Assembly (NCBI RefSeq): GCF_022655055.1
Contig: NZ_CP093384.1
Span: forward strand, 868,001-932,000
Length of the DNA stretch: 64,000 bases
Direction: 5' to 3'
Source of the DNA: Vagococcus sp. CY52-2
Lineage (GTDB): Bacteria > Bacillota > Bacilli > Lactobacillales > Vagococcaceae
Positions 8,646 through 16,848 of this stretch are shown piece by piece. The position numbers and the translations under genes were made by a program. The notes under the pieces are model-generated. The model was not told where the DNA came from. It searched no databases and was given only the letters and a program-made list of their open reading frames with translations. Each line of letters opens with the position of its first letter. Position 1 is the stretch's first letter.

Positions 8646-9429
8646 AAGGGGTTTTATATCATGTGTATTATGTTAGATAATAGATATAATTCAATAATAT
8701 CTATTGTAAATAACCATCTTTTTATAGAATAATTTCTAATAAAATTCATAAAAAATTTGTTTTTTCAACATATATTAACTATAATGGGCATGAAGCCGTT
8801 CATTTAATTTTTAAAACAACTCTAGGTTCTATTTAATGCTTTTTTATGTTAAAAAAGATTGATTAATTGGAGGAAAGGGTGATAAACTAGCGATTAACTT
8901 ATCATAGGAAGGATAAACCATTTGTTACTTCTTTGTATTCATGCTATTTTGGTTTGAATAAGCATGTCAATCGGTTGGCAAGTCAACATTAAGAAAGTAT
9001 CAGCATTGAAAAGTAACGTATATTAATATACGCTAGAAATAGGAATCAGTTTAGTCATAATATGGATATATAGTGTCATTTATTTATGATTCATAAACTG
9101 TTTTGTAATTCCTACGTGTAAAGTATAACATTTATACGTCGTTTTATTATGTACGTTATTGAAGTTTAAAGCTTTTCAATAATAGGTTATTCGTTCCCCT
9201 ATGAAAGAATTGGAAAAGTTATAGTGTGTGATATTGGTCATTATTAAGTCATAATTATTGCTAAATCGCAATAGGGATGATACGGCTGTTCGCTATATTT
9301 TTAGTAATAAAAAGGGTCATGTGCTATAGTAAAGTATAACTAGGCTCTTCAGGTGGTGCCTATACTAGGCAATATGCCGAAGAAATCACCTGTAAAATTA
9401 TGGAGGGACAACCTTAAGGAGATGAAAGG
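8646..9429. promoter_or_regulatory. Long noncoding leader region before the WxL island
   Basis: No convincing ORF occurs in this 784-nt stretch. It holds the palindrome CGTATATTAATATACG (9017-9032), an imperfect inverted repeat TAGGAATCAGTTTA (from about 9040) against TAAACTG...ATTCCTA (to about 9115), and the motif AAGTATAACATTTA (9121-9134) that recurs before the third WxL unit. It also holds a foldable segment at about 9349-9393. A possible -10 TATAGT lies near 9325. It probably contains the promoter and a structured 5' leader of the first WxL operon. Confidence 0.45.
9349..9393 (+). promoter_or_regulatory. Structured leader hairpin upstream of the WxL operon
   Basis: CAGGTG (9350-9355) pairs with CACCTG (9387-9392) and encloses the hairpin TGCCTATACTAGGCA. 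The sequence between, ATATGCCGAAGAAAT, is unpaired. It lies 40 to 80 bases before the first gene. I compared it mentally with common riboswitch classes and found no match, so its role is unknown. Confidence 0.4.
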
Positions 9430-9792
9430 ATGACAAAAAAAAGGAATCATTTTTTAATCTGTTTGTTGGTTGTGCTAATGAGTATTTTAACTAAACCCTA
9501 TATGGTATTAGGGGATTCCACTAATGGTCAGGTGGTTGTACCTAGTGAAATATCTTTTTATGAAGATAATAGTGAATCGACCAAAGATGAACAAACATCT
9601 AGCTCGTCCATTCAAAAAAATACTTCAAAAAATAACACAACTCAAACTGATAAGACAACCAATAAAGGGATATTACCTCAGACTGGTGAGGCTATAAAAA
9701 ATTATGGTCTGATTGGTGTTGCTATTGTGATAGTTGTTGTTATGTTATTCTTTTTACGAAAACGTAGAAAGGACGACTATTATGATTCATAA
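9430..9792 (+). CDS. Small LPXTG cell-wall-anchored protein of WxL locus
   Basis: The 120-residue precursor has an N-terminal signal segment (about 8-28), a low-complexity Ser/Thr/Asn/Lys stretch (about 45-80), the sortase signal LPQTG (82-86), a membrane helix (about 93-112) and a positively charged tail RKRRKDD. Sortase A would link it to peptidoglycan. Small LPXTG proteins of this size are regular members of enterococcal and listerial WxL operons. AAGGAG precedes the ATG. Its end overlaps the start of the next gene, so the two are translationally coupled. Confidence 0.88.
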   Translation: MTKKRNHFLICLLVVLMSILTKPYMVLGDSTNGQVVVPSEISFYEDNSESTKDEQTSSSSIQKNTSKNNTTQTDKTTNKGILPQTGEAIKNYGLIGVAIVIVVVMLFFLRKRRKDDYYDS

Positions 9793-10597
9793 AAAACAGA
9801 AATTACTAAGTTGTTTAGTGGGTGTTTGTTTGATTAGTTTATTTTGGGGAACTTTGGTAAGTGCTGATAGTGATTTATCCAATAATGGGTCAGTCAGTGT
9901 TGAAGTATCGGATAAAACAGATCCTATTGATCCTGAAAATCCAGGTAATCCTGGAACACCAAGTAATCCAGATGATAATAATTATTCAACAAATGGTAGC
10001 TTGAGATTTGATTTTATTTCTCCATTGAATTTTGGAGCTAATAAGATTACTAAAACAAACCGTAAATATGCTGCATTAGCGCAATCATTTAATGGAAATG
10101 TAGATGCCCGTGCTAACTATATCCAAATCACAAATCACCAAGATTCTACAGCTGGATGGACACTTCAGGTAAAACAAAATCGTCAGTTTACTAGTGTCAC
10201 AAAAGATACTCGTCTTGCTGAAGAATTAAAGGGAGCGGTATTGTCTTTGGATAAAGGGTGGGCCAATTCAATGAGTGATAGTCGACCTCCTGTCGTTACA
10301 AGAGAAACGATTGCAATTAACGAAATGGGAGTAACATATGAAGTGGCATCAGCCAAACCAAATGAAGCACGTGGTACATGGGTTATCTCATTTGGGGCAT
10401 CTGACAAGAACACTAAGAATCAGTCGCCAACGTTGTCACCAGCAGTGGATGACCATAATAATCAACTTATTGATGAAAAAACAAAAAAACCATTGATGAG
10501 AAATTCTGCTGTGACGTTGACTGTCCCTGATTCGACAACGATTCAACCTGTTTCTTATGAAACAGAATTAACATGGGTGTTAGGTAAATTACCTTAA
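9782..10597 (+). CDS. WxL domain surface protein
   Basis: The 271-residue secreted protein has a signal peptide (about 1-28), a Pro/Asn/Asp-rich linker near 45-70, and one WxL domain. Both hallmark motifs are intact: AGWTLQVKQ in the middle and LTWVLGKLP at the extreme C-terminus. WxL domains bind peptidoglycan non-covalently at the surface. I chose the ATG at 9782 because AAAGGA precedes it and a signal peptide follows directly; the frame opens earlier at 9734 inside the LPXTG gene. It overlaps that gene by 11 bases. Confidence 0.9.
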   Translation: MIHKKQKLLSCLVGVCLISLFWGTLVSADSDLSNNGSVSVEVSDKTDPIDPENPGNPGTPSNPDDNNYSTNGSLRFDFISPLNFGANKITKTNRKYAALAQSFNGNVDARANYIQITNHQDSTAGWTLQVKQNRQFTSVTKDTRLAEELKGAVLSLDKGWANSMSDSRPPVVTRETIAINEMGVTYEVASAKPNEARGTWVISFGASDKNTKNQSPTLSPAVDDHNNQLIDEKTKKPLMRNSAVTLTVPDSTTIQPVSYETELTWVLGKLP

Positions 10598-10598
10598 C

Positions 10599-10628
10599 AT
10601 ATATATGTATATGTATATGTATATATAA
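10599..10628. repeat. TATATG microsatellite before a WxL gene
   Basis: Three exact TATATG units (10602-10619) are followed by TATATA, directly after the stop of one WxL gene and about 8 bases before the AGGAGG of the next. Copy number could change by slippage and alter spacing or mRNA structure there. Confidence 0.7.
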
Positions 10629-10647
10629 ATTTAGGAGGAGAAATATC

Positions 10648-11448
10648 ATGAAAGCAAGAAAAATTTATTCAACAACTTTATTGGCAGTATTGGGAGTATC
10701 AACTTTAGGCGCTCCATTATTGGCATCAGCTGAGGCAACATCTTTAACATCTAAAGGCTCAGTAAAAGTGGAAGAAGGTACTGCAGGTGGGGAAGACACA
10801 CAAACAGTCGATCCAGAAAATCCTGGTGAAAATTTACCAGATCCAGATCCGGATTCACCAAAGGAAAATAAAAACCCTGATACAGGAACTCTTGTTATTG
10901 AAAGAACAACCGATTTAAACTTTGGAACAATCAAAACATCAGCAAACGATGTGGAAGCTTTTGCAGCACCAGTAACATTTAATGAAAAAGCCAAAACGCG
11001 TGGGGCTTACGTACAATGGGCTGACGTTCGTGCAGGAGGGACTTACGGATACACAGTAACAGCCGAATTAACTAAACAATTTACTTCAGGTGAAAATGTG
11101 TTAAAAGGTTCACTTATTGATTTTTCAAATGGTCTCATAGCATCACAAACACAAGATAATGACGCTACCGCTGCAAGTAAAGTAGTACCATCAAACGTTC
11201 AAACAAGTTTTACACTATCTGAATCAAGTGGAGCACAAACAGTGGTAACAGCTGATAAAGACGAAAAAGAAGGTAAAGGTCGTCTTACTATGGAATTTGG
11301 TCAAAGTAAAGACTACAAAACTCAAGGCGAAGAAGCAGCGACAGATGACAAATCTGTTAAGTTAACTGTCCCAGCTGCAACAGCAACTGATATGGTTAAA
11401 GGCGATTATGAAGCTGAAGTAACATGGAAAATTGTCGCTGCTGAGTAA
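10648..11448 (+). CDS. WxL domain surface protein, degenerate first motif
   Basis: The 266-residue precursor has a signal peptide ending near ASA-EA (about 28), a Glu/Asp/Pro-rich linker (45-80) and a WxL domain. The C-terminal motif is VTWKIVAAE. At the position of the first motif, where family members read GWTL.V, this protein reads GGTYGYTVTAEL, with Tyr for the conserved Trp. AGGAGGAG sits ten bases upstream. It is the third gene of the unit and is followed by a strong hairpin. Expected location is the cell surface, bound through the WxL domain. Confidence 0.88.
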   Translation: MKARKIYSTTLLAVLGVSTLGAPLLASAEATSLTSKGSVKVEEGTAGGEDTQTVDPENPGENLPDPDPDSPKENKNPDTGTLVIERTTDLNFGTIKTSANDVEAFAAPVTFNEKAKTRGAYVQWADVRAGGTYGYTVTAELTKQFTSGENVLKGSLIDFSNGLIASQTQDNDATAASKVVPSNVQTSFTLSESSGAQTVVTADKDEKEGKGRLTMEFGQSKDYKTQGEEAATDDKSVKLTVPAATATDMVKGDYEAEVTWKIVAAE

Positions 11449-11482
11449 TATTATTATGTTAAAATACAAATAAAGAAAATCT

Positions 11483-11517
11483 GTCAAAGTCAGTGTCGAA
11501 ACTGGCTTTGACTTTAT
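11483..11517 (+). terminator. Hairpin between wxl and DUF916 genes
   Basis: GTCAAAGTCAGT (11483-11494) and ACTGGCTTTGAC (11501-11512) form a 12-bp stem with one mismatch or wobble and a 6-base loop. The tail TTTATGTGTTTTT is only moderately U-rich, so this may be a partial terminator or processing site that lowers expression of the genes behind it. Confidence 0.6.
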
Positions 11518-11562
11518 GTGTTTTTAGAAACAAATAAAATAATGGTAGATGTGGGGTTTGTT

Positions 11563-12660
11563 ATGAGGGGACAATTACGAGTCAGTCAAAAATTAGTGAT
11601 GATATTAAGTGTTATGTTATGCATGATGATAGGATGGTCGCATGAAGCCTCTGCTGCAAAGGCAGAATCACCAACCGGTTTTAATTATAAAATCAATTAT
11701 CCGGATAATCAAACTGATAAAAGTTTAGGTTATTTTAAATTAAACATGGAGCCTGGACAGGAACAAAAATTATCTATTACTTTTAATAATCCAAGTAAAG
11801 AAAAAATATCTGTTTCTGTAAAAATAAACAGTGCGAAAACCAACCAAAATGGGGTTATTGAGTATGGTGTTTCAACTTTAGAAAAAGATGCCTCATTAAA
11901 ATATGATTTAAAGGATCTTTTAAAAGGCCCAGAAAAAGTTGAGTTAGCAGCAGATGCTACTAAAACAGTAGAATATACTGTGAAAATGCCTGATGAATCA
12001 TTTGATGGTGTCATATCCGGTGGAATGGAAATACAAAAAGAAAATCAAACAGGGACAGAATCTAATGAAGGTGGCACCAAGATTGTTAATAAGTATGCCT
12101 ATGTTGTAGGAGTGGTATTACAAGAAAATGATAAAGATGTACCACCTGAATTAAAACTAAATAAGGTAGGAGCTGGCCAGTCTAACTATCGTAATGCGAT
12201 TTTTGTTAATTTTTCAAATATTATGCCGTCTTATGTTAATGACATGACGACAGAAGTTAAAATCATGAAAAAAGGTAGTGAAACCGTTCTTTATGAGAAA
12301 AAACAAACGGCGATGAGAATGGCACCTAATTCGTTTATCAACTACCCAGTTAGTATGAATGGTGAACCGATGAGTCCTGGAAATTATGAAGCAGACATTT
12401 TAGTGACGTCTGGTGAGAGAAATCAAACGTGGCATTGGAAGAAAGAATTTGAAATTACTAGTGAAGAAGCAGATAAATTTAATAATAGAGACGTAGGATT
12501 GGTCCAAGAAAAAGGATTTAATTGGAAATTAGTAGCAATTATTGTACTAGGTCTGTTATTATTAATTATAATCATTGTGTTGTTGATACGTAGAAAAAAT
12601 AACAAAGATAAAAAATCTAAAAGTAAAAAAGGAAAGAATAAGCGACGCAGTAAAAAATAG
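11563..12660 (+). CDS. WxL-interacting protein (DUF916/DUF3324), membrane-anchored
   Basis: The 365-residue protein has a signal peptide ending near ASA-AK, then a DUF916 domain (FNYKINYPDNQ, YFKLNMEPGQEQ, INSAKTNQNGVIEYG) and a DUF3324 domain. A C-terminal membrane helix (about 320-345) and a Lys/Arg tail follow. In WxL operons this family (WxLIP) binds WxL domains and peptidoglycan and holds the complex at the envelope. I prefer the ATG at 11563, preceded by GTGGGG and followed by a signal peptide; the frame also opens at 11518. It is a paralogue of the gene at 16849. Confidence 0.9.
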   Translation: MRGQLRVSQKLVMILSVMLCMMIGWSHEASAAKAESPTGFNYKINYPDNQTDKSLGYFKLNMEPGQEQKLSITFNNPSKEKISVSVKINSAKTNQNGVIEYGVSTLEKDASLKYDLKDLLKGPEKVELAADATKTVEYTVKMPDESFDGVISGGMEIQKENQTGTESNEGGTKIVNKYAYVVGVVLQENDKDVPPELKLNKVGAGQSNYRNAIFVNFSNIMPSYVNDMTTEVKIMKKGSETVLYEKKQTAMRMAPNSFINYPVSMNGEPMSPGNYEADILVTSGERNQTWHWKKEFEITSEEADKFNNRDVGLVQEKGFNWKLVAIIVLGLLLLIIIIVLLIRRKNNKDKKSKSKKGKNKRRSKK

Positions 12661-12683
12661 ATGAGTTATAGGGGTATAAAGAT

Positions 12684-13355
12684 ATGGTAGAATATTTGGA
12701 ATGGATTTATATAGGGACGTTATCGATTGGAAGCTTATCTGTGATAGGGTTATGCTATTTTATTTTTCGTTTAATCTCATTGCGTAAAAATTTAAAAACG
12801 TTAGATAAGAGTAAACCTAAAGGTAAAAAAGCAAAAAGAAATAAAAAGCGACAAAAGATAGCCTTAAGCAGAAAAAAACAGTCTATTCTTATTTTATTTA
12901 TTGTATCTCTAGTCTCTTCACTGATATTTTTTGGAAGTTCAGCTTATATTAGATACTATCAAGCAATGAATTTAACGCCAGAAGATTCTAAATCAATTGT
13001 CACTTCTTATTATTTGATTCGAGATTTTGAAGATCAATTAAATTTATTAAAAGATAAAAAAGATGATCAAACGAAATTAGAACAAAATATTCGTCAATTA
13101 TCAACCTCAATGGCAAGTTATGGTACCAAAAAGGCAAACACCCTAAATTCAGTAGATGGACAATTAGTATTAAATCGATATTACAATTCAGTGAAACAGT
13201 TGGGGATGAATGCCAGCACCCAAACGAAAAATTTTTATGGTAATAGTGAATTAGTGAATCAATTTTTAAAAGACATTCAGGGAGCAAAAGATTATGAAGG
13301 GGATGTCTTCAAGTATTATAAAGTAGATAAAGCTGTTTTGATAAAAGGAAAATAA
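12684..13355 (+). CDS. WxL-operon membrane protein with coiled-coil exterior
   Basis: The 223-residue protein has a first membrane helix (about 7-30), a strongly basic cytosolic loop (about 33-65: Lys/Arg repeats) and a second helix (about 68-90). A predicted extracellular helical region follows, with LRDFEDQLNLLKDKKDDQ-like heptads. Similar two-helix proteins of unknown function occur in enterococcal WxL loci. It follows the DUF916 gene by 23 bases, so it belongs to the same transcript, and the unit ends at the hairpin after it. It may help assemble or regulate the surface complex; the function is not established. Confidence 0.75.
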   Translation: MVEYLEWIYIGTLSIGSLSVIGLCYFIFRLISLRKNLKTLDKSKPKGKKAKRNKKRQKIALSRKKQSILILFIVSLVSSLIFFGSSAYIRYYQAMNLTPEDSKSIVTSYYLIRDFEDQLNLLKDKKDDQTKLEQNIRQLSTSMASYGTKKANTLNSVDGQLVLNRYYNSVKQLGMNASTQTKNFYGNSELVNQFLKDIQGAKDYEGDVFKYYKVDKAVLIKGK

Positions 13356-13452
13356 ATAAAAACGTTTGGTCGTTATACCAGCAAAATCACTTGGAAGATC
13401 AATCTTAAATGTTTATACATGAAGTATTCTTAATAATATTTAGAGCATAGAT

Positions 13453-13488
13453 AAAGTATTGATACCTATCAATACTTTGTCTTTTTTT
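13453..13488 (+). terminator. Terminator of first WxL unit
   Basis: AAAGTATTGATA (13453-13464) and TATCAATACTTT (13467-13478) are perfect 12-bp arms, followed by GTCTTTTTTT. It is a strong intrinsic terminator about 100 bases after the membrane-protein gene. Nothing else is visible in 13356-13452 or 13489-13620. Confidence 0.85.
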
Positions 13489-13629
13489 ATAACATAAATC
13501 AAAGGAATATATCAAAATAAGATAGAAGTAAAGGCTGTCCATTTTTTATACTAACTAACTCTCAACAAAAAAGATTAAAAAAATAATTAGCAAACAAATT
13601 TATTATGCGTGTATTTGATAAATATGCGC

Positions 13630-13660
13630 TTTGTTGTTACAATAGGTTCATTGTATTAAA
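13630..13660 (+). promoter_or_regulatory. Possible promoter with TACAAT/ATTGTA inverted repeat
   Basis: TTGTTA (about 13633) and TATTAAAT form weak -35 and -10 candidates at about 16-17 bases. They overlap the inverted repeat TACAAT-AGGTTC-ATTGTA, which could be an operator. It lies upstream of the IS remnant and the second WxL unit. Confidence 0.3.
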
Positions 13661-13674
13661 TATTATTAGGGTGA

Positions 13675-13980
13675 TAGTGAAAGATAGAAAGGAAATCTAA
13701 GATGCTTTTAAAGCCGTCTATCAAGCTGTTTCAAAAGAGAAAGCAATTGAACAAGTAACTTTTATAACAAATAAATGGAAAAAACAGTATTCACGAGTTG
13801 TCAAATTCTTCATGAATCTTGCTGTATTAACTCTTTATAACCTTCCTTCCTCAATCAGAAAGACCATCTACTCAACTAATTTAATAAGCAATTAAAAAAT
13901 ATACAAAGAGAACAGAACAATTTTCTGATGGATTTTCCATTTACACAAAATTCTTAACGCAACCATCAGTGTCTTTGAGA
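13675..13980 (+). pseudogene. IS256-family transposase, C-terminal remnant
   Basis: Conceptual translation with frame breaks gives VKDRKEI-stop-DAFKAVYQAVSKEKAIEQ, ITNKWKKQYSRVVKFF, NLPSSIRKTIYSTNLI and, in another frame, KKYTKRTEQFSDGF. This follows the order of the conserved C-terminal half of IS256 (mutator-type) DDE transposases. Stops and at least one frameshift make it non-functional. Terminal inverted repeats are not evident. It sits between the first and second WxL units and runs up to the ribosome site of the next gene, so it may mark a past rearrangement of the island. Confidence 0.75.
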
Positions 13981-13992
13981 GGAGTTATATAA

Positions 13993-16815
13993 ATGAAAAA
14001 GTTTGAAACAATGATGATTAAGATAATATTTTTAATGAGTATGTGTTTTTTTAGTGTCCCTTTAGTGACTCATGCTGAAGATTGGGAAAGTATTACGCAA
14101 CTCCCCGGTATGAATTTAGTAGGAGATGGGTATGATCCTCCCAGAATACCTGGAGAGTACGCCACTATTTTTCGGTACAGACCAGATGTGACGTATGATG
14201 TTGTTGGGTCAAATTCTAATGATGTTCATTCATATGTCGGTGGGGGAAGCTATCGTTTTTACGATAGAGATAATCAAACAGAAGAGAAAGATGGTCAAAA
14301 GCATTATGTTCAATTAAATAATATCGCTATATATAACGGAGAGTATATAGATTTACGTATCAACGTGGAGTCTCTTACCGGTCCTAGTGCTACCAGACAT
14401 ATTCAAATATATACTGTGAGAGGCGGCATTGATTTTATGAGAATGAATACTCGACCATTTAATACTCAGGCTAAAATAAGATACGAATTTTTAAGGCATG
14501 GTACGGAGGAAAAAATTCCTTATCAAGGGATGTGGAATTATAGACGAGTTAATTACAGGAAAACAGTTGATTTAAATCCAAATTCTATCCATTCTATGTA
14601 TACCAATGCTGATACAGAGTTAATTTACGACAAAGATTATTTACCACTATATAGAATTGTGGGAGAAAGCGGTGGTGAGAATGAACAACAAACTTTTTCC
14701 ATCCTTTTTGACGCACCTAAAGGTATGTTAAACCAAGGTATATTTATTAAGAATACAGGTGTGGGTTATTTAAGATATGATAGTTCTCCTGTTACAGAAG
14801 TCGAGTTACCAACTCCGCAAATTGTAGGGGAAGTAAACGAGACTTATCCAAAAGTAAATTATAAAGTCGTACAAGATGTTCCAAAACAGGAGAAGGATAC
14901 ATGGTATCCAAAAGATTATAAAATGTTTATTCAGTTAAATAAAGGAATAGATATTGACAGTATAGACATAACGGCTACAAACCAAGATGATAGAAATGCT
15001 GATTCGTATTTTACCTATGAGAAAGACGCAAAAAATAATCAAATTATTATATCAGCAAGTGATGCTACTATGTCAAATGATAACTTTGTTGATAATGCTT
15101 ATTTCTTTGCAATTTCTGGAAAGCTAAAGGATAGAAAAGATTATAAGTCTTTATATAAAGATAATTATTACAATATTCCCGCTACTGTATTTTATGAAAC
15201 GCAAAAATATAATAGTGTGTCTAAATCATCTTCTGCTAAAACGAGAGCCATTATTGAGGCAAAAGCAAAAGAGCAATTGGTTGCAACACATTCCAACACA
15301 TCGGATTGGGTGAATCAACCTATTGAGACATTCTTTTCAGATATGGTAGGGGCTTTTGATACGGATGATTTGAAGATTAAGTCTGTTGAAGAAAAAACAT
15401 TTACGACAAAAGCATCTGGTCAAAAAGTGGCTTTTGTGTTGCAAGGAAAAGAATCAGGTGTTGAACTAGCTATTGATGTACCAGTAAAAGTATTAGATGA
15501 GAGAACCGTTAATTTAAACTATGTTGATACAAAAGGTGAGAAGATAGCCGATACAGTAGTAAAAAAAGGTTTAGAAGGCTTAGAATACGATTTTTCTTCT
15601 GAAAATAAGGAAATAGATAACTATCATTTTCTTGAGATTGATAGTAAATATGACAAGGAAACAGGGACATTCCCAACAACTAATAAAGAATTAACGATTA
15701 ACTTTGTTTATGAATTAAATCAGCAAAGAGTGACCATTAATTATAAAGATAGTGATGGAAAACTATTATATAAACAAGAAGAAAAACAACTAGATATAAA
15801 TAAAGACTACAACATAGAATCTAGAGAGCTTCCAGGTTATCTGATTAAATCAGTTAAGGTTAATAGTAAAGAAGATGAATTAACTCAACGAAATGGAGTG
15901 ACTATTTCATTAAGTAACAGTCCTGTAGAAATAGATTTTATTTATACACCAAATCATTTTTCTCTACTATTGACTTCGAACATAACTGATGTGACACAAC
16001 ATCATGATGTCGCGTATCAACTATCGATCAAGAGTGGTGTTGAAGATAATTCAGAATTAACTAGCACGACTTATGTAAATACGGCTATTCAAATAGAGAT
16101 TGATCCCAAATTAGAAAATATACGTGATATTGAAGTATTGAACAAACGTGGTGAAATAGTAGGGAATGGTCAATATAATAGTGAGACATCTAAAATAGAT
16201 ATTAGTTTAACATCAGATGTACCAAATACAGAAGACATTGTAGTAAACTATTTAGGAACGGTCAGTCTAGATGCTAAAACAGGCGATACTATCTTAACAA
16301 ACGCTACGATGTCATCTAATTATTTGATGTATGGTAACTCCTTTACGATTAAAAAAGAGGCTAAAGAATTAACTAATAAAATTATTGGTAATCTGGGTCT
16401 AATATCTGCACCGAAAGAGGTTGATTTTGGGACATTTGTTTATGAAGCAAAAGACACGGTCATTAAAAATCCTAAAGTTGACAATCCTTTAGTGGTAATG
16501 GATACAAGAGATATGTCATCTAATACTGGATGGACATTAACAGCCCAATTAATTGAACCACTTAAAGATAGTGATGGTGTCTTGTTAGATAGTAAGTTAA
16601 CTTATTTACACGATAATCTTGAAAGTGAGTTAGGCATGGATCCAGTCGAAATTTATAAGGATCAGTCAAAAGAACAGAAAAGAGTCGATGTTACGAGTGT
16701 TTGGGAGAAAAATAAAAAATATGGTTTACAACTTAAGATTAATGCCAACTCCTCTCCAAAACCTTCTGAGTATGAAGGGAAGATTAGATGGGCTTTAGTA
16801 GCCGGTCAGCCATAA
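13993..16815 (+). CDS. Large WxL surface protein with MucBP-like repeats
   Basis: The 940-residue secreted protein has a signal peptide (about 1-28) and a long N-terminal region with aromatic-rich beta segments, possibly a ligand-binding head. Two MucBP-type repeats follow around 504-655 (RTVNLNYVDTKGEKI and RVTINYKDSDGKLLY). The C-terminus is a WxL domain with motifs NTGWTLTAQ (about 845) and IRWALVAGQP at the end. MucBP repeats are linked to mucin or matrix binding, and the WxL domain binds peptidoglycan. AGAGGAG precedes the ATG. It pairs with the WxLIP gene 33 bases downstream, the usual large-WxL plus DUF916 arrangement. Confidence 0.9.
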   Translation: MKKFETMMIKIIFLMSMCFFSVPLVTHAEDWESITQLPGMNLVGDGYDPPRIPGEYATIFRYRPDVTYDVVGSNSNDVHSYVGGGSYRFYDRDNQTEEKDGQKHYVQLNNIAIYNGEYIDLRINVESLTGPSATRHIQIYTVRGGIDFMRMNTRPFNTQAKIRYEFLRHGTEEKIPYQGMWNYRRVNYRKTVDLNPNSIHSMYTNADTELIYDKDYLPLYRIVGESGGENEQQTFSILFDAPKGMLNQGIFIKNTGVGYLRYDSSPVTEVELPTPQIVGEVNETYPKVNYKVVQDVPKQEKDTWYPKDYKMFIQLNKGIDIDSIDITATNQDDRNADSYFTYEKDAKNNQIIISASDATMSNDNFVDNAYFFAISGKLKDRKDYKSLYKDNYYNIPATVFYETQKYNSVSKSSSAKTRAIIEAKAKEQLVATHSNTSDWVNQPIETFFSDMVGAFDTDDLKIKSVEEKTFTTKASGQKVAFVLQGKESGVELAIDVPVKVLDERTVNLNYVDTKGEKIADTVVKKGLEGLEYDFSSENKEIDNYHFLEIDSKYDKETGTFPTTNKELTINFVYELNQQRVTINYKDSDGKLLYKQEEKQLDINKDYNIESRELPGYLIKSVKVNSKEDELTQRNGVTISLSNSPVEIDFIYTPNHFSLLLTSNITDVTQHHDVAYQLSIKSGVEDNSELTSTTYVNTAIQIEIDPKLENIRDIEVLNKRGEIVGNGQYNSETSKIDISLTSDVPNTEDIVVNYLGTVSLDAKTGDTILTNATMSSNYLMYGNSFTIKKEAKELTNKIIGNLGLISAPKEVDFGTFVYEAKDTVIKNPKVDNPLVVMDTRDMSSNTGWTLTAQLIEPLKDSDGVLLDSKLTYLHDNLESELGMDPVEIYKDQSKEQKRVDVTSVWEKNKKYGLQLKINANSSPKPSEYEGKIRWALVAGQP

Positions 16816-16848
16816 TAGGTAAAAAATGAGTGTAAGGGGGTATAGCTA

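Noticed and set aside
9340-9400. c-di-GMP or other known riboswitch before the WxL operon
   Set aside because: The hairpin with TGCC/GGCA resembled such elements at first glance, but the conserved core bases of the classes I know are not present.
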